DNA from: Aquisediminimonas sp031376385
GTDB lineage: Bacteria; Pseudomonadota; Alphaproteobacteria; Sphingomonadales; Sphingomonadaceae
Length of the DNA stretch: 64,000 nucleotides
Assembly (NCBI GenBank): GCA_031376385.1
Contig: JANMDQ010000026.1
Coordinates: 1 to 64,000 of the forward strand
Direction of reading: 5' to 3'
Notes under the pieces: model-generated
The model's input: the letters and a program-made list of their open reading frames with translations, nothing else
Told to the model about the DNA's origin: nothing
Databases searched by the model: none
Shown here: positions 1 to 7,663 of the stretch, piece by piece
Layout: every line of letters starts with the position of its first letter
Position numbering within the stretch: the stretch's first letter is position 1
Program-made: the position numbers and the translations under genes

Positions 1-95
1 CCACCCGATCCCATCCCGAACTCGGCCGTGAAACCGGTCAGCGCCGATGGTACTGTTGCTTAAGTAACGGAAGAGTAGGACGTTGCCAGGCTTTG
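1..95 (+). rRNA. rrf: 5S ribosomal RNA, 3' portion (partial)
   Basis: The first 95 bases carry the conserved 5S core and 3' arm, for example CCCATCCCGAACTCGGCCGTGAA followed by GAGTAGGACGTTGCCAGG, with the alphaproteobacterial form of these segments. The 5' end lies before the window, so only part of the gene is seen. The 3' end is placed by analogy and may be off by a base or two. The rest of the ribosomal RNA operon should lie upstream. Confidence 0.93.
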
Positions 96-170
96 TAGCA
101 GGCGCGCGTGGGGTGTTGAAAAACCCATTTACAATTTGAAAGCCCTGCTGCGCTTGACGCGGCGGGGTAA

Positions 171-201
171 CTCACCCGACAGGGTGAGGCGGCCGTTCGG
201 C
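171..201 (+). other. Hairpins in the 5S-tRNA spacer
   Basis: CTCACCC (171-177) and GGGTGAG (182-188) form a perfect 7-bp stem with a four-base loop, followed directly by a short GGCC/GGCC hairpin. The spacer between 5S rRNA and tRNA-Met has no gene. Such stems are common in rRNA operon spacers, where they guide processing of the shared transcript or stop it. No U-run follows, so processing is the more likely role. Confidence 0.45.
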
Positions 202-252
202 CTTGCGAGAGCTATCCGCCTTCGCTCCTCCGTACAGCCGCAAATTTGGTGG

Positions 253-329
<77 letters not shown>

Positions 330-362
330 ATAAAACCTAACAAAAACAAAAACATAACGAAT

Positions 363-389
363 AGCCTCGGTCTAAAGATCGGGGCTTTT
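363..389 (+). terminator. Rho-independent terminator after tRNA-fMet
   Basis: AGCCTCGGTCT (363-373) pairs with AGATCGGGGCT (376-386) once G-U pairs are allowed, and a T-rich stretch (TTTTGTT) follows. It lies 34 bases after the tRNA and should end the rRNA-tRNA transcript. Confidence 0.7.
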
Positions 390-399
390 GTTCGTTCTG

Positions 400-421
400 A
401 AGCTAACACAAAGCTAACACA
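400..421 (+). repeat. Tandem 11-bp repeat AAGCTAACACA (two copies)
   Basis: The 11-mer AAGCTAACACA occurs at 400-410 and again at 411-421, between the tRNA terminator and the integrase remnant. Short direct repeats in this position can be arm-type binding sites for an integrase. That role is inferred from position only. Confidence 0.5.
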
Positions 422-486
422 AATTGACGGTTCTATAGAAACCTGATGGCCAAAGGTCAGTATCAGCGGCGTTTAGGAGACGACCC

Positions 487-1505
487 GTGGAAACGCATCA
501 GATTTTGAACGACAAGGTTCAGCTTTACCGGCGCGGTGACGGCCGGATTTGGCGGTGTGCCGCGTCAACCGAGGGTAAGCAGAAACGCGCAACAACGAAG
601 TGCGATAGTCTCTCATTGGCAACGGAGATCTCCGAGGACTACTATCTCGAACTTCGAGGCAAGGCTAAAACGCGGCCCCTGCTGTCCGAGAGGAGCTTCC
701 CCCAGACAGCGGCTTAATTTTTGCACGAATATGAAATCATTACAAAAGGCGAACGTAGCAAGAAGCCGACCGATGGACACGACATCCGATTGCGGGTTCA
801 CTTGCTGCCGTTTTTCGGCGAGCTAGATGCTTCGAAGGTGACGGCAGGCAAGGTGCAGGACTACCGCATTCACCGGATGCCCTCGCGGCTTCAAACCAAT
901 CCTGACTCGCGCAGCAATCGCCCCTTGGTCGATAAGCCACCACCACGCAGCAGTTTGCACAACGAGATCGTGACGCTGCGGCAGGTTCTGAAAACCGCCA
1001 TTTGTCAAGGCTGGCTCGATCATCTTCCCGGTCTATCTGCCACCTACCGAGCGCAAGGCAAGATCGTCCATCGGCCCTGGTTCAGTCCGGCTGAATATAA
1101 GCAGCTTTATGAGGCCACACGCGCTTCTGCGCGTGAGCCCTTACATGCCGGTCACAAATGAAGTATAAAGCAGACGTATCACTATGTGCTGTTCCTCAAC
1201 AACACCGGCCTACGGCCAATTGAGGCGAAGAACCTCCAGCACCGCGACGTCGCGATTGTCTAGGATGCAACTACCGGCGAGACGACTTTAGAGATCGAAG
1301 TTCCCGGAAAGCGCGGCGTTGGTCATTGCAAGTCGGTGCGCTGCGCAGTGCGGCCCTATCAGCTGCTACCTGGTCGCGCCAAGCCCATGCAGGCCGAGAG
1401 TCGCAGGGAGAAGCAGCGTCGTCGTCGAGAAGAATTGCCGGATTACGCCACTGAACCTCCACTGCTTGAATACCCCCAACTCACTGACCCTGTCTTCCCC
1501 GGCAA
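487..1505 (+). pseudogene. Tyrosine-type site-specific integrase, degenerate and truncated
   Basis: Read in one continuous frame from a GTG at 487, this stretch encodes an integrase-like protein broken by TAA at 715, TGA at 1159 and TAG at 1261. The middle part resembles the SAM-like DNA-binding domain (HNEIVTLRQVLKTAICQGWL). After the second stop, TGLRPIEAKNL matches catalytic box I of the phage integrase family with its arginine, and a GKRG segment follows. The frame then reads LTDPVFPG and homology ends near 1505. The C-terminal half with the His-X-X-Arg box and the nucleophilic tyrosine is gone, and the next gene lies only about 20 bp away. The gene is dead. It sits just downstream of tRNA-fMet, as expected for the integrase of an island inserted there. 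Confidence 0.8.
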
Positions 1506-1527
1506 GGGGTTGCAACTCGCCGAGGTA

Positions 1528-3090
1528 TCATTTGCTCCTCGGCGCAACCTCACTGCCCAGCCATTTGTCCAGCGTCTGGTAAAAATGACGCAGCTTGCTT
1601 TCCTGATAGCTGGCGAAGATGATTTCTCCCTTGGGATGGTTGTGCAGCCCTTTCTGAACCATCGCGTGATTGAGGCCGTCCTGGTTGAAGATTTTGTTCA
1701 AATAACTACCAAATTCTGTCGCTTTGGTATAATCATCATCCAGATCAAGGAATGTGCATTTGGCAGGCGCAGGGCGCTTAGCCCCATCAGGCAGAGGGAC
1801 CATGAACATTACTTCGTGCAGGCATTGTTCGGGATTACTGCCGTCCGGCCGGAACCGGTAAAAGATGGGATTATAATCGGCCCAAGGGCTAATATTAGGG
1901 AAGACGCTGTAGAAAATTGCATCTACGAGGTCAGCTTCGCTAATGCTGTCAACGGCATCGCCAAATTGTGGGCGCAGCAAATCGCGCCTGCCGTTTGCAT
2001 AGGCTTGCCGGTAAGCCTGCGGCGAGTCCGTGGCGAAGCTTGCAGGCATTTCTTCGTCCCCCGCCGCAATCTTGCCACCGATCCAGTTGCACATATGCGG
2101 GTCCGCTGATTGCACATCGCCTTCGATATGATTGGCCGTCATGTCGAATACGCCAGTTTTGCCGTTCGGCAATGTCACTTCGACGCGGTTTTCCTCAATC
2201 CGGCGGAACACATGCTTGCTGATCGGATGGACGAAGCTTAAAAATAGTTTGCCGTCGGGAAAGGCTGTGATGTCCGGGTTGATCAAGTCTGTGTGCGGGC
2301 TGGGCGGTCCAGATGGAGACATTGCGCGGGATATGTTAGGCCAGACATCATATTTGGAATTTGCGTCCGAAAATGTCGGCAACAGCTCAGGATGCGTTCC
2401 GATGACATGGTAGGATTCCATGAAAGCATCCTGCGCCACTTTCCAGTTGCACGGCAGCCGCTTGACCATGTGCGCGGCCTTATACCGCTGAGAAAAGGGG
2501 CGTTGAAAATGGCGGTCAATATCGCCGAGGTAGTCGGCCAGCGGCTCACAATTCGGATCGGGATTGATGAATATCCAGCCACCCCAATGCCCGACTTTGA
2601 CTGGAGGCAATGAATATTCTTCTTTAGTTACAGTTGGGAAATCCCATTGCGCCGGAACTTCCTTCAATTCGCCATCAAGCTGCCATGACCAGCCGTGGAA
2701 CGGACAGCGCAGCACTTTTAATCCCTTGCGGTGCGTATCGCACAGCGCACGGCCACGGTGGAGGCAGGCATTCGGAAAGGCTTTGACTTCGGTTTCAGAT
2801 ATGCGGACGATCAGGAAAGAAAGCTCTGCAATGTCATAGACATGAGTATCACCAACATTGGGGATGTCGTCTTCGTGACAGGCCATTTGCCACACGCGTT
2901 TCCACAGCCGCTCTACTTCCAGATCATGCTCCGCCTTTGACCAGAAACGGCTGACTTCCACAGTGGTAACCCCGGGCGGGATCGGTGAGTCTTCAAAGTA
3001 AACGGCTGGCGCTTTGACGGTATCGAGCGCCAGCAAATCATTATAAGATATGCCGTTGGACCTGTTGTGGCCTGTAATCGTTTCAACCAT
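1528..3090 (-). CDS. Rieske non-heme iron oxygenase, alpha subunit
   Basis: This 520-residue protein is the catalytic subunit of a ring-hydroxylating or demethylating oxygenase. Cys109 and His111 (CLHRG) with Cys129 and His132 (CPFHGW) form the Rieske [2Fe-2S] site. The mononuclear iron site is the segment MESYHVIGTH with His228 and His233; the position often held by Asp before the first His is Glu-Ser here. The protein is longer than the usual 420-460 residues. It lies downstream of the MFS carrier on the same strand, so the two may be transcribed together. There is no beta-subunit gene beside it, which suggests an alpha-only oxygenase. The substrate cannot be read from the sequence. Confidence 0.88.
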   Translation of the reverse strand: MVETITGHNRSNGISYNDLLALDTVKAPAVYFEDSPIPPGVTTVEVSRFWSKAEHDLEVERLWKRVWQMACHEDDIPNVGDTHVYDIAELSFLIVRISETEVKAFPNACLHRGRALCDTHRKGLKVLRCPFHGWSWQLDGELKEVPAQWDFPTVTKEEYSLPPVKVGHWGGWIFINPDPNCEPLADYLGDIDRHFQRPFSQRYKAAHMVKRLPCNWKVAQDAFMESYHVIGTHPELLPTFSDANSKYDVWPNISRAMSPSGPPSPHTDLINPDITAFPDGKLFLSFVHPISKHVFRRIEENRVEVTLPNGKTGVFDMTANHIEGDVQSADPHMCNWIGGKIAAGDEEMPASFATDSPQAYRQAYANGRRDLLRPQFGDAVDSISEADLVDAIFYSVFPNISPWADYNPIFYRFRPDGSNPEQCLHEVMFMVPLPDGAKRPAPAKCTFLDLDDDYTKATEFGSYLNKIFNQDGLNHAMVQKGLHNHPKGEIIFASYQESKLRHFYQTLDKWLGSEVAPRSK

Positions 3091-3159
3091 TTACCGACTC
3101 TCCAATCGAACCTCGAAAAGCATATCACAGGTCAGATCGACGGCCATTGGTCTTTTGGA

Positions 3160-3172
3160 GGGGGGGGGGGGG
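3160..3172 (+). repeat. Homopolymer run of 13 G (13 C on the coding strand)
   Basis: An uninterrupted run of 13 G lies between the MFS stop codon at 3178 and the start of the Rieske oxygenase at 3090. Runs this long slip during replication. Here it could alter spacing in the leader or promoter of the oxygenase gene. A sequencing or assembly length error is also possible. Confidence 0.85.
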
Positions 3173-3177
3173 TTGCG

Positions 3178-4452
3178 TCAGTCTTGTTTGATCGCCGCAG
3201 CCGTCCACACATAATAGAACGAGCCCGGAACGCCAAAGACGATACAGATAGAAATGACAGCATAGTTGAGCGACATGTTGCCATAAGCCGGTGCCAATGC
3301 ATCGCTGAGTGATCCCACCAGAAAGGCACCAATGGCCTGACCGATCAGATTGTTGAGCAGCATTGCAATGGCCAAGGCGGACGCGCGCTGCCCCGGCCGG
3401 ACTGACAACTGCATCAGCGCCAATGTTGACGGCGTGGCGAACAGGAATATGAAGTATCCGAGGCAAAACAGCGCGATGAACGGCAGAAAACTGGTCGTCA
3501 TGATCACACAGATAAAATAGATAGGCAGGCATATCAGCCCCGCGATGGCAGGCAGCCATGCCCGCCATTTGGGATTCTTCTTCGCCAATATGTCACCAAC
3601 ATATCCGCCCAAGATCGGCCCGGGTATCCCGCCGACAATGAAGGCCAGGCCGAGATAAAATCCTACTTGTGATGTGGCGAGGCCAAAGTTGCGGATCATG
3701 ATCGCGGCAAGCCAGAGGGCCATGGCATAGCCGATCACATTCAAAAACGCATAGCTGATCGTAACGCGTAGATAGATGGTGTTACGCGCCAGTGAGGCCA
3801 TGGTCTGACGCCAAGTGTCTTTAGTGGAGCTGTTTGGCTTCGGTTCAGAATAGCGACCACGCTCCGGCTCTTTAACCGTGAAATATAACACGGCAGCAAG
3901 CACCATGCCGGGAACGCCGAGCACAACAAAAGCCATCCGCCAGCCCCATAGGTCGGCGATGAAGCCGCCTGTCATCAGCCCGAGCCCCGTGCCTGCGGTT
4001 GCACCCAATGTAAGGATTCCGAAAGCTTTGGCCAGTTCATGCTTTTGAAAATAATCCGAAATCATCGAGGTTGAGGCTGGACCGCTTCCTGCCTCGCCAA
4101 TGCCCACACCGATCCGGCAAAGAAACAGCGTCCAGAAACCGATGGCGGCCCCGTGAAACGCGGTCATGGCGCTCCACGCCGCAAGCGAGACTGCAATGAT
4201 GGTCTTGCGGTTTTTCCGGTCAGCAATCCAGCCAAGTGGGATCGAAAATATGACATAAAAGAGCGTAAATGCCAGACCCGTGATTAAGCCGATTTGCGTA
4301 TCGGTGAACGCAAATTCTGTTTTAATATCTTGGAGCAGGATCGATAGAATGAGTCGATCCACAATGCTGAACATTGACGTCAACGTCAGCATCGCCAGCA
4401 CATAATAGCGGTAACTGGGCCCGTCGGCCGCCGTTATTGCTCTTGTCTCCAT
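3178..4452 (-). CDS. MFS transporter, spinster-like
   Basis: The 424-residue protein has about 12 hydrophobic segments and no signal peptide. Typical major facilitator features are present: GWIADRKNRK in the loop after TM2 (motif A) and RIGVGIGEAGSGP in TM4. The SIVDR start of TM1 and the overall pattern fit the spinster-like group that is common in catabolic clusters of sphingomonads. It probably carries an organic acid or aromatic substrate, or a breakdown product, across the inner membrane. It is transcribed away from the OB-fold/thiolase genes, from a shared divergent promoter region, and its 3' end is 87 bp from the next Rieske oxygenase gene. Confidence 0.88.
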   Translation of the reverse strand: METRAITAADGPSYRYYVLAMLTLTSMFSIVDRLILSILLQDIKTEFAFTDTQIGLITGLAFTLFYVIFSIPLGWIADRKNRKTIIAVSLAAWSAMTAFHGAAIGFWTLFLCRIGVGIGEAGSGPASTSMISDYFQKHELAKAFGILTLGATAGTGLGLMTGGFIADLWGWRMAFVVLGVPGMVLAAVLYFTVKEPERGRYSEPKPNSSTKDTWRQTMASLARNTIYLRVTISYAFLNVIGYAMALWLAAIMIRNFGLATSQVGFYLGLAFIVGGIPGPILGGYVGDILAKKNPKWRAWLPAIAGLICLPIYFICVIMTTSFLPFIALFCLGYFIFLFATPSTLALMQLSVRPGQRASALAIAMLLNNLIGQAIGAFLVGSLSDALAPAYGNMSLNYAVISICIVFGVPGSFYYVWTAAAIKQD

Positions 4453-4500
4453 GCACCTTGGCTATCTGAGGCCACATCTGAACAACACTAGCAGAATGAC

Positions 4501-4525
4501 GTGGCTTTTATGGCCATAATGCCAC
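4501..4525. promoter_or_regulatory. Palindrome in divergent promoter region, possible operator
   Basis: TTATGGCCATAA (4508-4519) is a perfect 12-bp palindrome, flanked by GTGGC (4501-4505) and GCCAC (4521-4525). It lies between the divergently transcribed MFS gene and the OB-fold gene, where a regulator would bind. The regulator is unknown; the LuxR protein of this block is one candidate. Confidence 0.4.
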
Positions 4526-4597
4526 CCTAGCATTTTCAAGCGTCGCGCGGGCCTACTGATCACGGCTATGTCTTACGAAAGTGAGGGAGAAATACCA

Positions 4598-4993
4598 ATG
4601 AGCCTAGCTCTAAAACCGATCGCAGCGAATCTGTGGACCGATGAAGCCGACCCGCGTCTCATCGGCGGTCGGCTGCCAAGCGGCAAGATCATATTTCCCT
4701 ATCCCCAAGGTGATGCCGCGCGCGACGTTGACCTTTACCCCCTGTCACGGGCAGGCACCTTATGGTCATGGACGCGTCAGGACTTCCAGCCAAAAGAACC
4801 CTATACCGGCCCCGAAATGTTCGAGCCCTATCTGATCGGCTTCGTTGAGCTGGCCGGTGAAACCATTGTTGAGACGCGGATCGTTGACGCCAAACTGGAA
4901 GATTTGAAGCTTGGCATGGCGATGGAATTTGTCGTCGCGCCATTTGATGATCACCGTTCGACCTATGCTTTCCGCCCGGAGAAAAAATCATGA
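4598..4993 (+). CDS. OB-fold domain protein (DUF35-like), thiolase partner
   Basis: This 131-residue protein resembles the OB-fold half of DUF35 proteins, which pair with SCP2-type thiolases. In proteobacterial and actinobacterial steroid side-chain degradation such pairs form aldolases or thiolases. The N-terminal rubredoxin-like zinc ribbon normally carries CxxC motifs. Here the matching stretch reads LIGGRLPSGKIIFPYP and the protein has no cysteine at all, so it cannot bind zinc there. The start at 4598 is favoured by GAGGGAGAAAT upstream; an ATG at 4568 is also in frame. Its stop overlaps the start of the thiolase gene by four bases, which implies coupled translation. Confidence 0.75.
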   Translation: MSLALKPIAANLWTDEADPRLIGGRLPSGKIIFPYPQGDAARDVDLYPLSRAGTLWSWTRQDFQPKEPYTGPEMFEPYLIGFVELAGETIVETRIVDAKLEDLKLGMAMEFVVAPFDDHRSTYAFRPEKKS

Positions 4994-6135
4994 GAGACGT
5001 CTATATCATCGGGGCCGGCATTCATCCCTTTGGCCGGACAGAAGGCCGTTCGGGTCGTGATCAAGGCGTTTTCGCCGTCCGCGAAGCGATGGCCGATGCA
5101 GGGCTTGAATGGGGCGATGTCGAATGCGCTTACGGCGGTTCGGCAGCAGCGGGCAATGCCGACATCATGGTCAATGAATTGGGGCTCACTGGCCTTCCCT
5201 TTATCAATGTCGCCAATGGCTGCGCTACGGGTGGCAGCGCGCTGTCATCGGCGCGCAATGCCATTGCGGCGGGTGAGTTTGATGTTGCGCTTGCGGTCGG
5301 CTTTGACAAGCATCCACGCGGTGCCTTCAATGCCAAACCCGCCGATTGGGGCTTGCCCGATTGGTATGGCGAAACCGGGATGATGCTCACGACGCAATTC
5401 TTCGCGCTCAAAATTCAGCGCTATATGCATTTGCACGGGATCAGCCGCACCACATTGGGCCGCGTCGCAGAAAAGGCGTTTCGCAATGGGGAAAGGGCAG
5501 ACCACGCTTGGCGGCGTTCGCCGGTCGACCTTGATACGATTTTGAATTCGCCCATGATCAATGATCCTTTGACGAAATATATGTTTTGTTCGCCCGCTGA
5601 AGGCGCAGTAGCGCTTATTTTGGCGAGCGAAAAGAAGGTCAGGGAATTGGGTGCCGACGCTGTAAAACTGGCCAGCGTTGCCGTGCGAACACGCCCCCCC
5701 GGATCCTTTGAAGTGTTTGCGCCTTCTGTGGACATCGACAATGGCGGCAAACCGACTGTTCTGGCATCCAACGCTGCGTATAAAATGGCGGGGATCGGCC
5801 CAGAGGATATTGATGTGGCGCAGCTTCAGGATACAGAGTCAGGGGCTGAAATCATGCACATGTCGGAAAACGGTTTCTGCAAAGACGGCGATCAGGAACA
5901 ATGGCTTGCCGAGGGTCGCACTGAGATTGCCGGTACTTTGCCCGTGAATACTGATGGCGGCTGCCTCGCGTGCGGTGAACCGATAGGTGCGTCCGGGTTG
6001 CGGCAGGTTTACGAAAATACGGTGCAGTTGCGCGGTCGCGGCGGCGCGCGGCAGGTTCCGAATTCGCCAAAGACGGCCTACAGCCATGTTTATGGTGCGC
6101 CCGGCCTGTCCGGTGTCGCGATATTGGAGCGATAA
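4990..6135 (+). CDS. Thiolase-fold protein, SCP2-thiolase / lipid-transfer type
   Basis: The 381-residue protein belongs to the non-condensing thiolase group that includes sterol-carrier thiolases and Ltp2-like steroid aldolases. The nucleophile segment NGCATGGSAL carries the thiolase cysteine, and the C-terminal TDGGCLACGEPIGASG carries the second catalytic cysteine/glycine region. GxP near the end (GAPGLSG) is also kept. It likely cleaves a beta-ketoacyl-CoA, or acts as a retro-aldolase on a beta-hydroxyacyl-CoA, together with the OB-fold protein encoded just upstream. The SDR gene starts two bases after its stop, so OB-fold, thiolase, SDR and ThuA genes form one operon. Thiolase and aldolase activity cannot be told apart from the sequence alone. 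Confidence 0.85.
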   Translation: MRDVYIIGAGIHPFGRTEGRSGRDQGVFAVREAMADAGLEWGDVECAYGGSAAAGNADIMVNELGLTGLPFINVANGCATGGSALSSARNAIAAGEFDVALAVGFDKHPRGAFNAKPADWGLPDWYGETGMMLTTQFFALKIQRYMHLHGISRTTLGRVAEKAFRNGERADHAWRRSPVDLDTILNSPMINDPLTKYMFCSPAEGAVALILASEKKVRELGADAVKLASVAVRTRPPGSFEVFAPSVDIDNGGKPTVLASNAAYKMAGIGPEDIDVAQLQDTESGAEIMHMSENGFCKDGDQEQWLAEGRTEIAGTLPVNTDGGCLACGEPIGASGLRQVYENTVQLRGRGGARQVPNSPKTAYSHVYGAPGLSGVAILER

Positions 6136-6136
6136 T

Positions 6137-6907
6137 ATGGGGCGGATGCAGGGCAAGGTCGCGCTAATTTCTGGCGGAGCAGAAGGAATCGGGGCCGAAG
6201 TCGGCCGCATGATGATTGCCGAGGGCGGCAGCGTGATGCTGGGTGATCTTCAACTGGATAAAGCTCAGGTGCTGGCCGCAGAACTTGGCCCCAATGCCGA
6301 GGCGACTCTGCTCAACGTTTGCGATCTAGTCGCTTGGGAGGCCGCTGTTGCTGCAACAGTCACGCGCTTTGGCAAGATCACTACACTCTGCAATGTCGCA
6401 GGCATCTCAGAACCCGGAAACACAGTTGACGTTGATCTGGATAGCTGGCGTCGCCACATCGACATCAATTTGAACGGCACATTCTATGGCTGCCGTGCTG
6501 CGATTCCAGTTTTAGCGGCGGCGGGTGAGCCTGCCACTATCGTCAATGTGGGGTCCATGCTGGCGCACCGCGCGAACCCGAATATGGCTGCTTACTGCGC
6601 CTCAAAGGCAGGGGTCACTCATTTGACACGATCAGTGGCGCTCGATTGCGCGGCACGTGGGCTTAACATCCGTGCGAACACTGTGCATCCCGGGGCCATC
6701 CGCACACCCATGTATGATCGCTATCTGAACGCAGGCGGAGCGACCCCTGAAGAAATTGAGTCCGTCATGGCCTCTGCCCACCCGATGGGCCGCGTTGGCA
6801 CATCCCAAGAAGTGGCCTTGGCCATCATATTTCTGTCCTGCGATGAGTCGAGCTTCACCAGCGGCACTGATCTCAACGTGGACGGTGGCAGCGCGATTAG
6901 GAGTTAG
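6137..6907 (+). CDS. SDR-family oxidoreductase
   Basis: A 256-residue classical short-chain dehydrogenase. The cofactor-binding glycine motif SGGAEGIG lies near the N-terminus, the NAG-like motif is replaced by CNVAG, and the active-site YCASK supplies Tyr and Lys, with a Ser in NVGSM upstream. Asp in LGDLQL after strand 2 suggests NAD(H) rather than NADP(H). The start ATG at 6137 lies one base after the thiolase stop. In this operon it would oxidise a hydroxyl to a ketone before thiolytic or aldol cleavage. The substrate is unknown. Confidence 0.88.
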   Translation: MGRMQGKVALISGGAEGIGAEVGRMMIAEGGSVMLGDLQLDKAQVLAAELGPNAEATLLNVCDLVAWEAAVAATVTRFGKITTLCNVAGISEPGNTVDVDLDSWRRHIDINLNGTFYGCRAAIPVLAAAGEPATIVNVGSMLAHRANPNMAAYCASKAGVTHLTRSVALDCAARGLNIRANTVHPGAIRTPMYDRYLNAGGATPEEIESVMASAHPMGRVGTSQEVALAIIFLSCDESSFTSGTDLNVDGGSAIRS

Positions 6908-6910
6908 ACA

Positions 6911-7651
6911 ATGACAAAACGCATCGACGCCCATTTTGTCGCTGTCGGCAAATATCACGATATCGATTTTGCACGCCTCGAAATTTTGAAACTACTGGCG
7001 GAACATCCGGAAATACGCACAACGGTTGCCTGCGATTATGCTGATATTGAGCGGCTGAACGCGTGCACGATGCTGATCACTTATACGTGTGATTTCCTGC
7101 CCACTCACGAAGAGGCGGCCTCCATTCGCAAATGGGTGGACGCCGGTGGCAAATGGCTAGCGCTCCATGGCACCAACTCCATCCTGAAATTTACTGATAC
7201 AGGCGTCGATACGCCCAATGATCGCCCCGATGTGATGGACATGCTCGGCACACAGTTCAAGGCGCACCCTCCGATAGGTAATTTCACCGTGGAAGTCGCC
7301 AATCATGACCATGAACTGACGCGCGGCATCGTCGATTTCGTGACGAATGACGAACTTTACCTGTCGCATACCACTGCTGATATCGATACACTTCTTCAAA
7401 CTCGATTTGAGGGCAAGGCCGAGGGTTTCGTCGATCATAGTTGGCCCGAAACTGTAGTGCCGATCCTTTACACCCGTGACATCGGGAAGGGGCGCGTCGT
7501 TTATAACGCGCTCGGCCATTGCCGCGGCCATTACGACCTGCCGGGTATGCAGGATTTCTATCCAGTGCCCGAACGCTGCTCATGGAATTATCCGGTTTAT
7601 TATGAGCTTCTCCGCCGCGGGATAACATGGGCAATGCGGGCAGGCGCTTGA
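6911..7651 (+). CDS. ThuA-like domain protein
   Basis: The 246-residue protein shows the ThuA pattern, a class I glutamine-amidotransferase-like fold without the usual catalytic triad: RKWVDAGGKWLALHGTNS in the first half and GKGRVVYNALGH near the end. ThuA proteins are known from sugar (trehalose) catabolism in rhizobia, but many homologues in aromatic or terpenoid clusters have no assigned job. It begins three bases after the SDR stop, so it is translated with the thiolase operon. No signal peptide is evident. Its role here is unknown; a hydrolase or isomerase step is one guess. Confidence 0.75.
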   Translation: MTKRIDAHFVAVGKYHDIDFARLEILKLLAEHPEIRTTVACDYADIERLNACTMLITYTCDFLPTHEEAASIRKWVDAGGKWLALHGTNSILKFTDTGVDTPNDRPDVMDMLGTQFKAHPPIGNFTVEVANHDHELTRGIVDFVTNDELYLSHTTADIDTLLQTRFEGKAEGFVDHSWPETVVPILYTRDIGKGRVVYNALGHCRGHYDLPGMQDFYPVPERCSWNYPVYYELLRRGITWAMRAGA

Positions 7652-7663
7652 GGGCGCGCTGCT

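Noticed and set aside
1336..2109. Long plus-strand frame (257 codons) running against the Rieske oxygenase gene
   Set aside because: It lies wholly antisense to a gene with clear Rieske and iron-site motifs, and has no likeness of its own beyond the integrase tail at its start.
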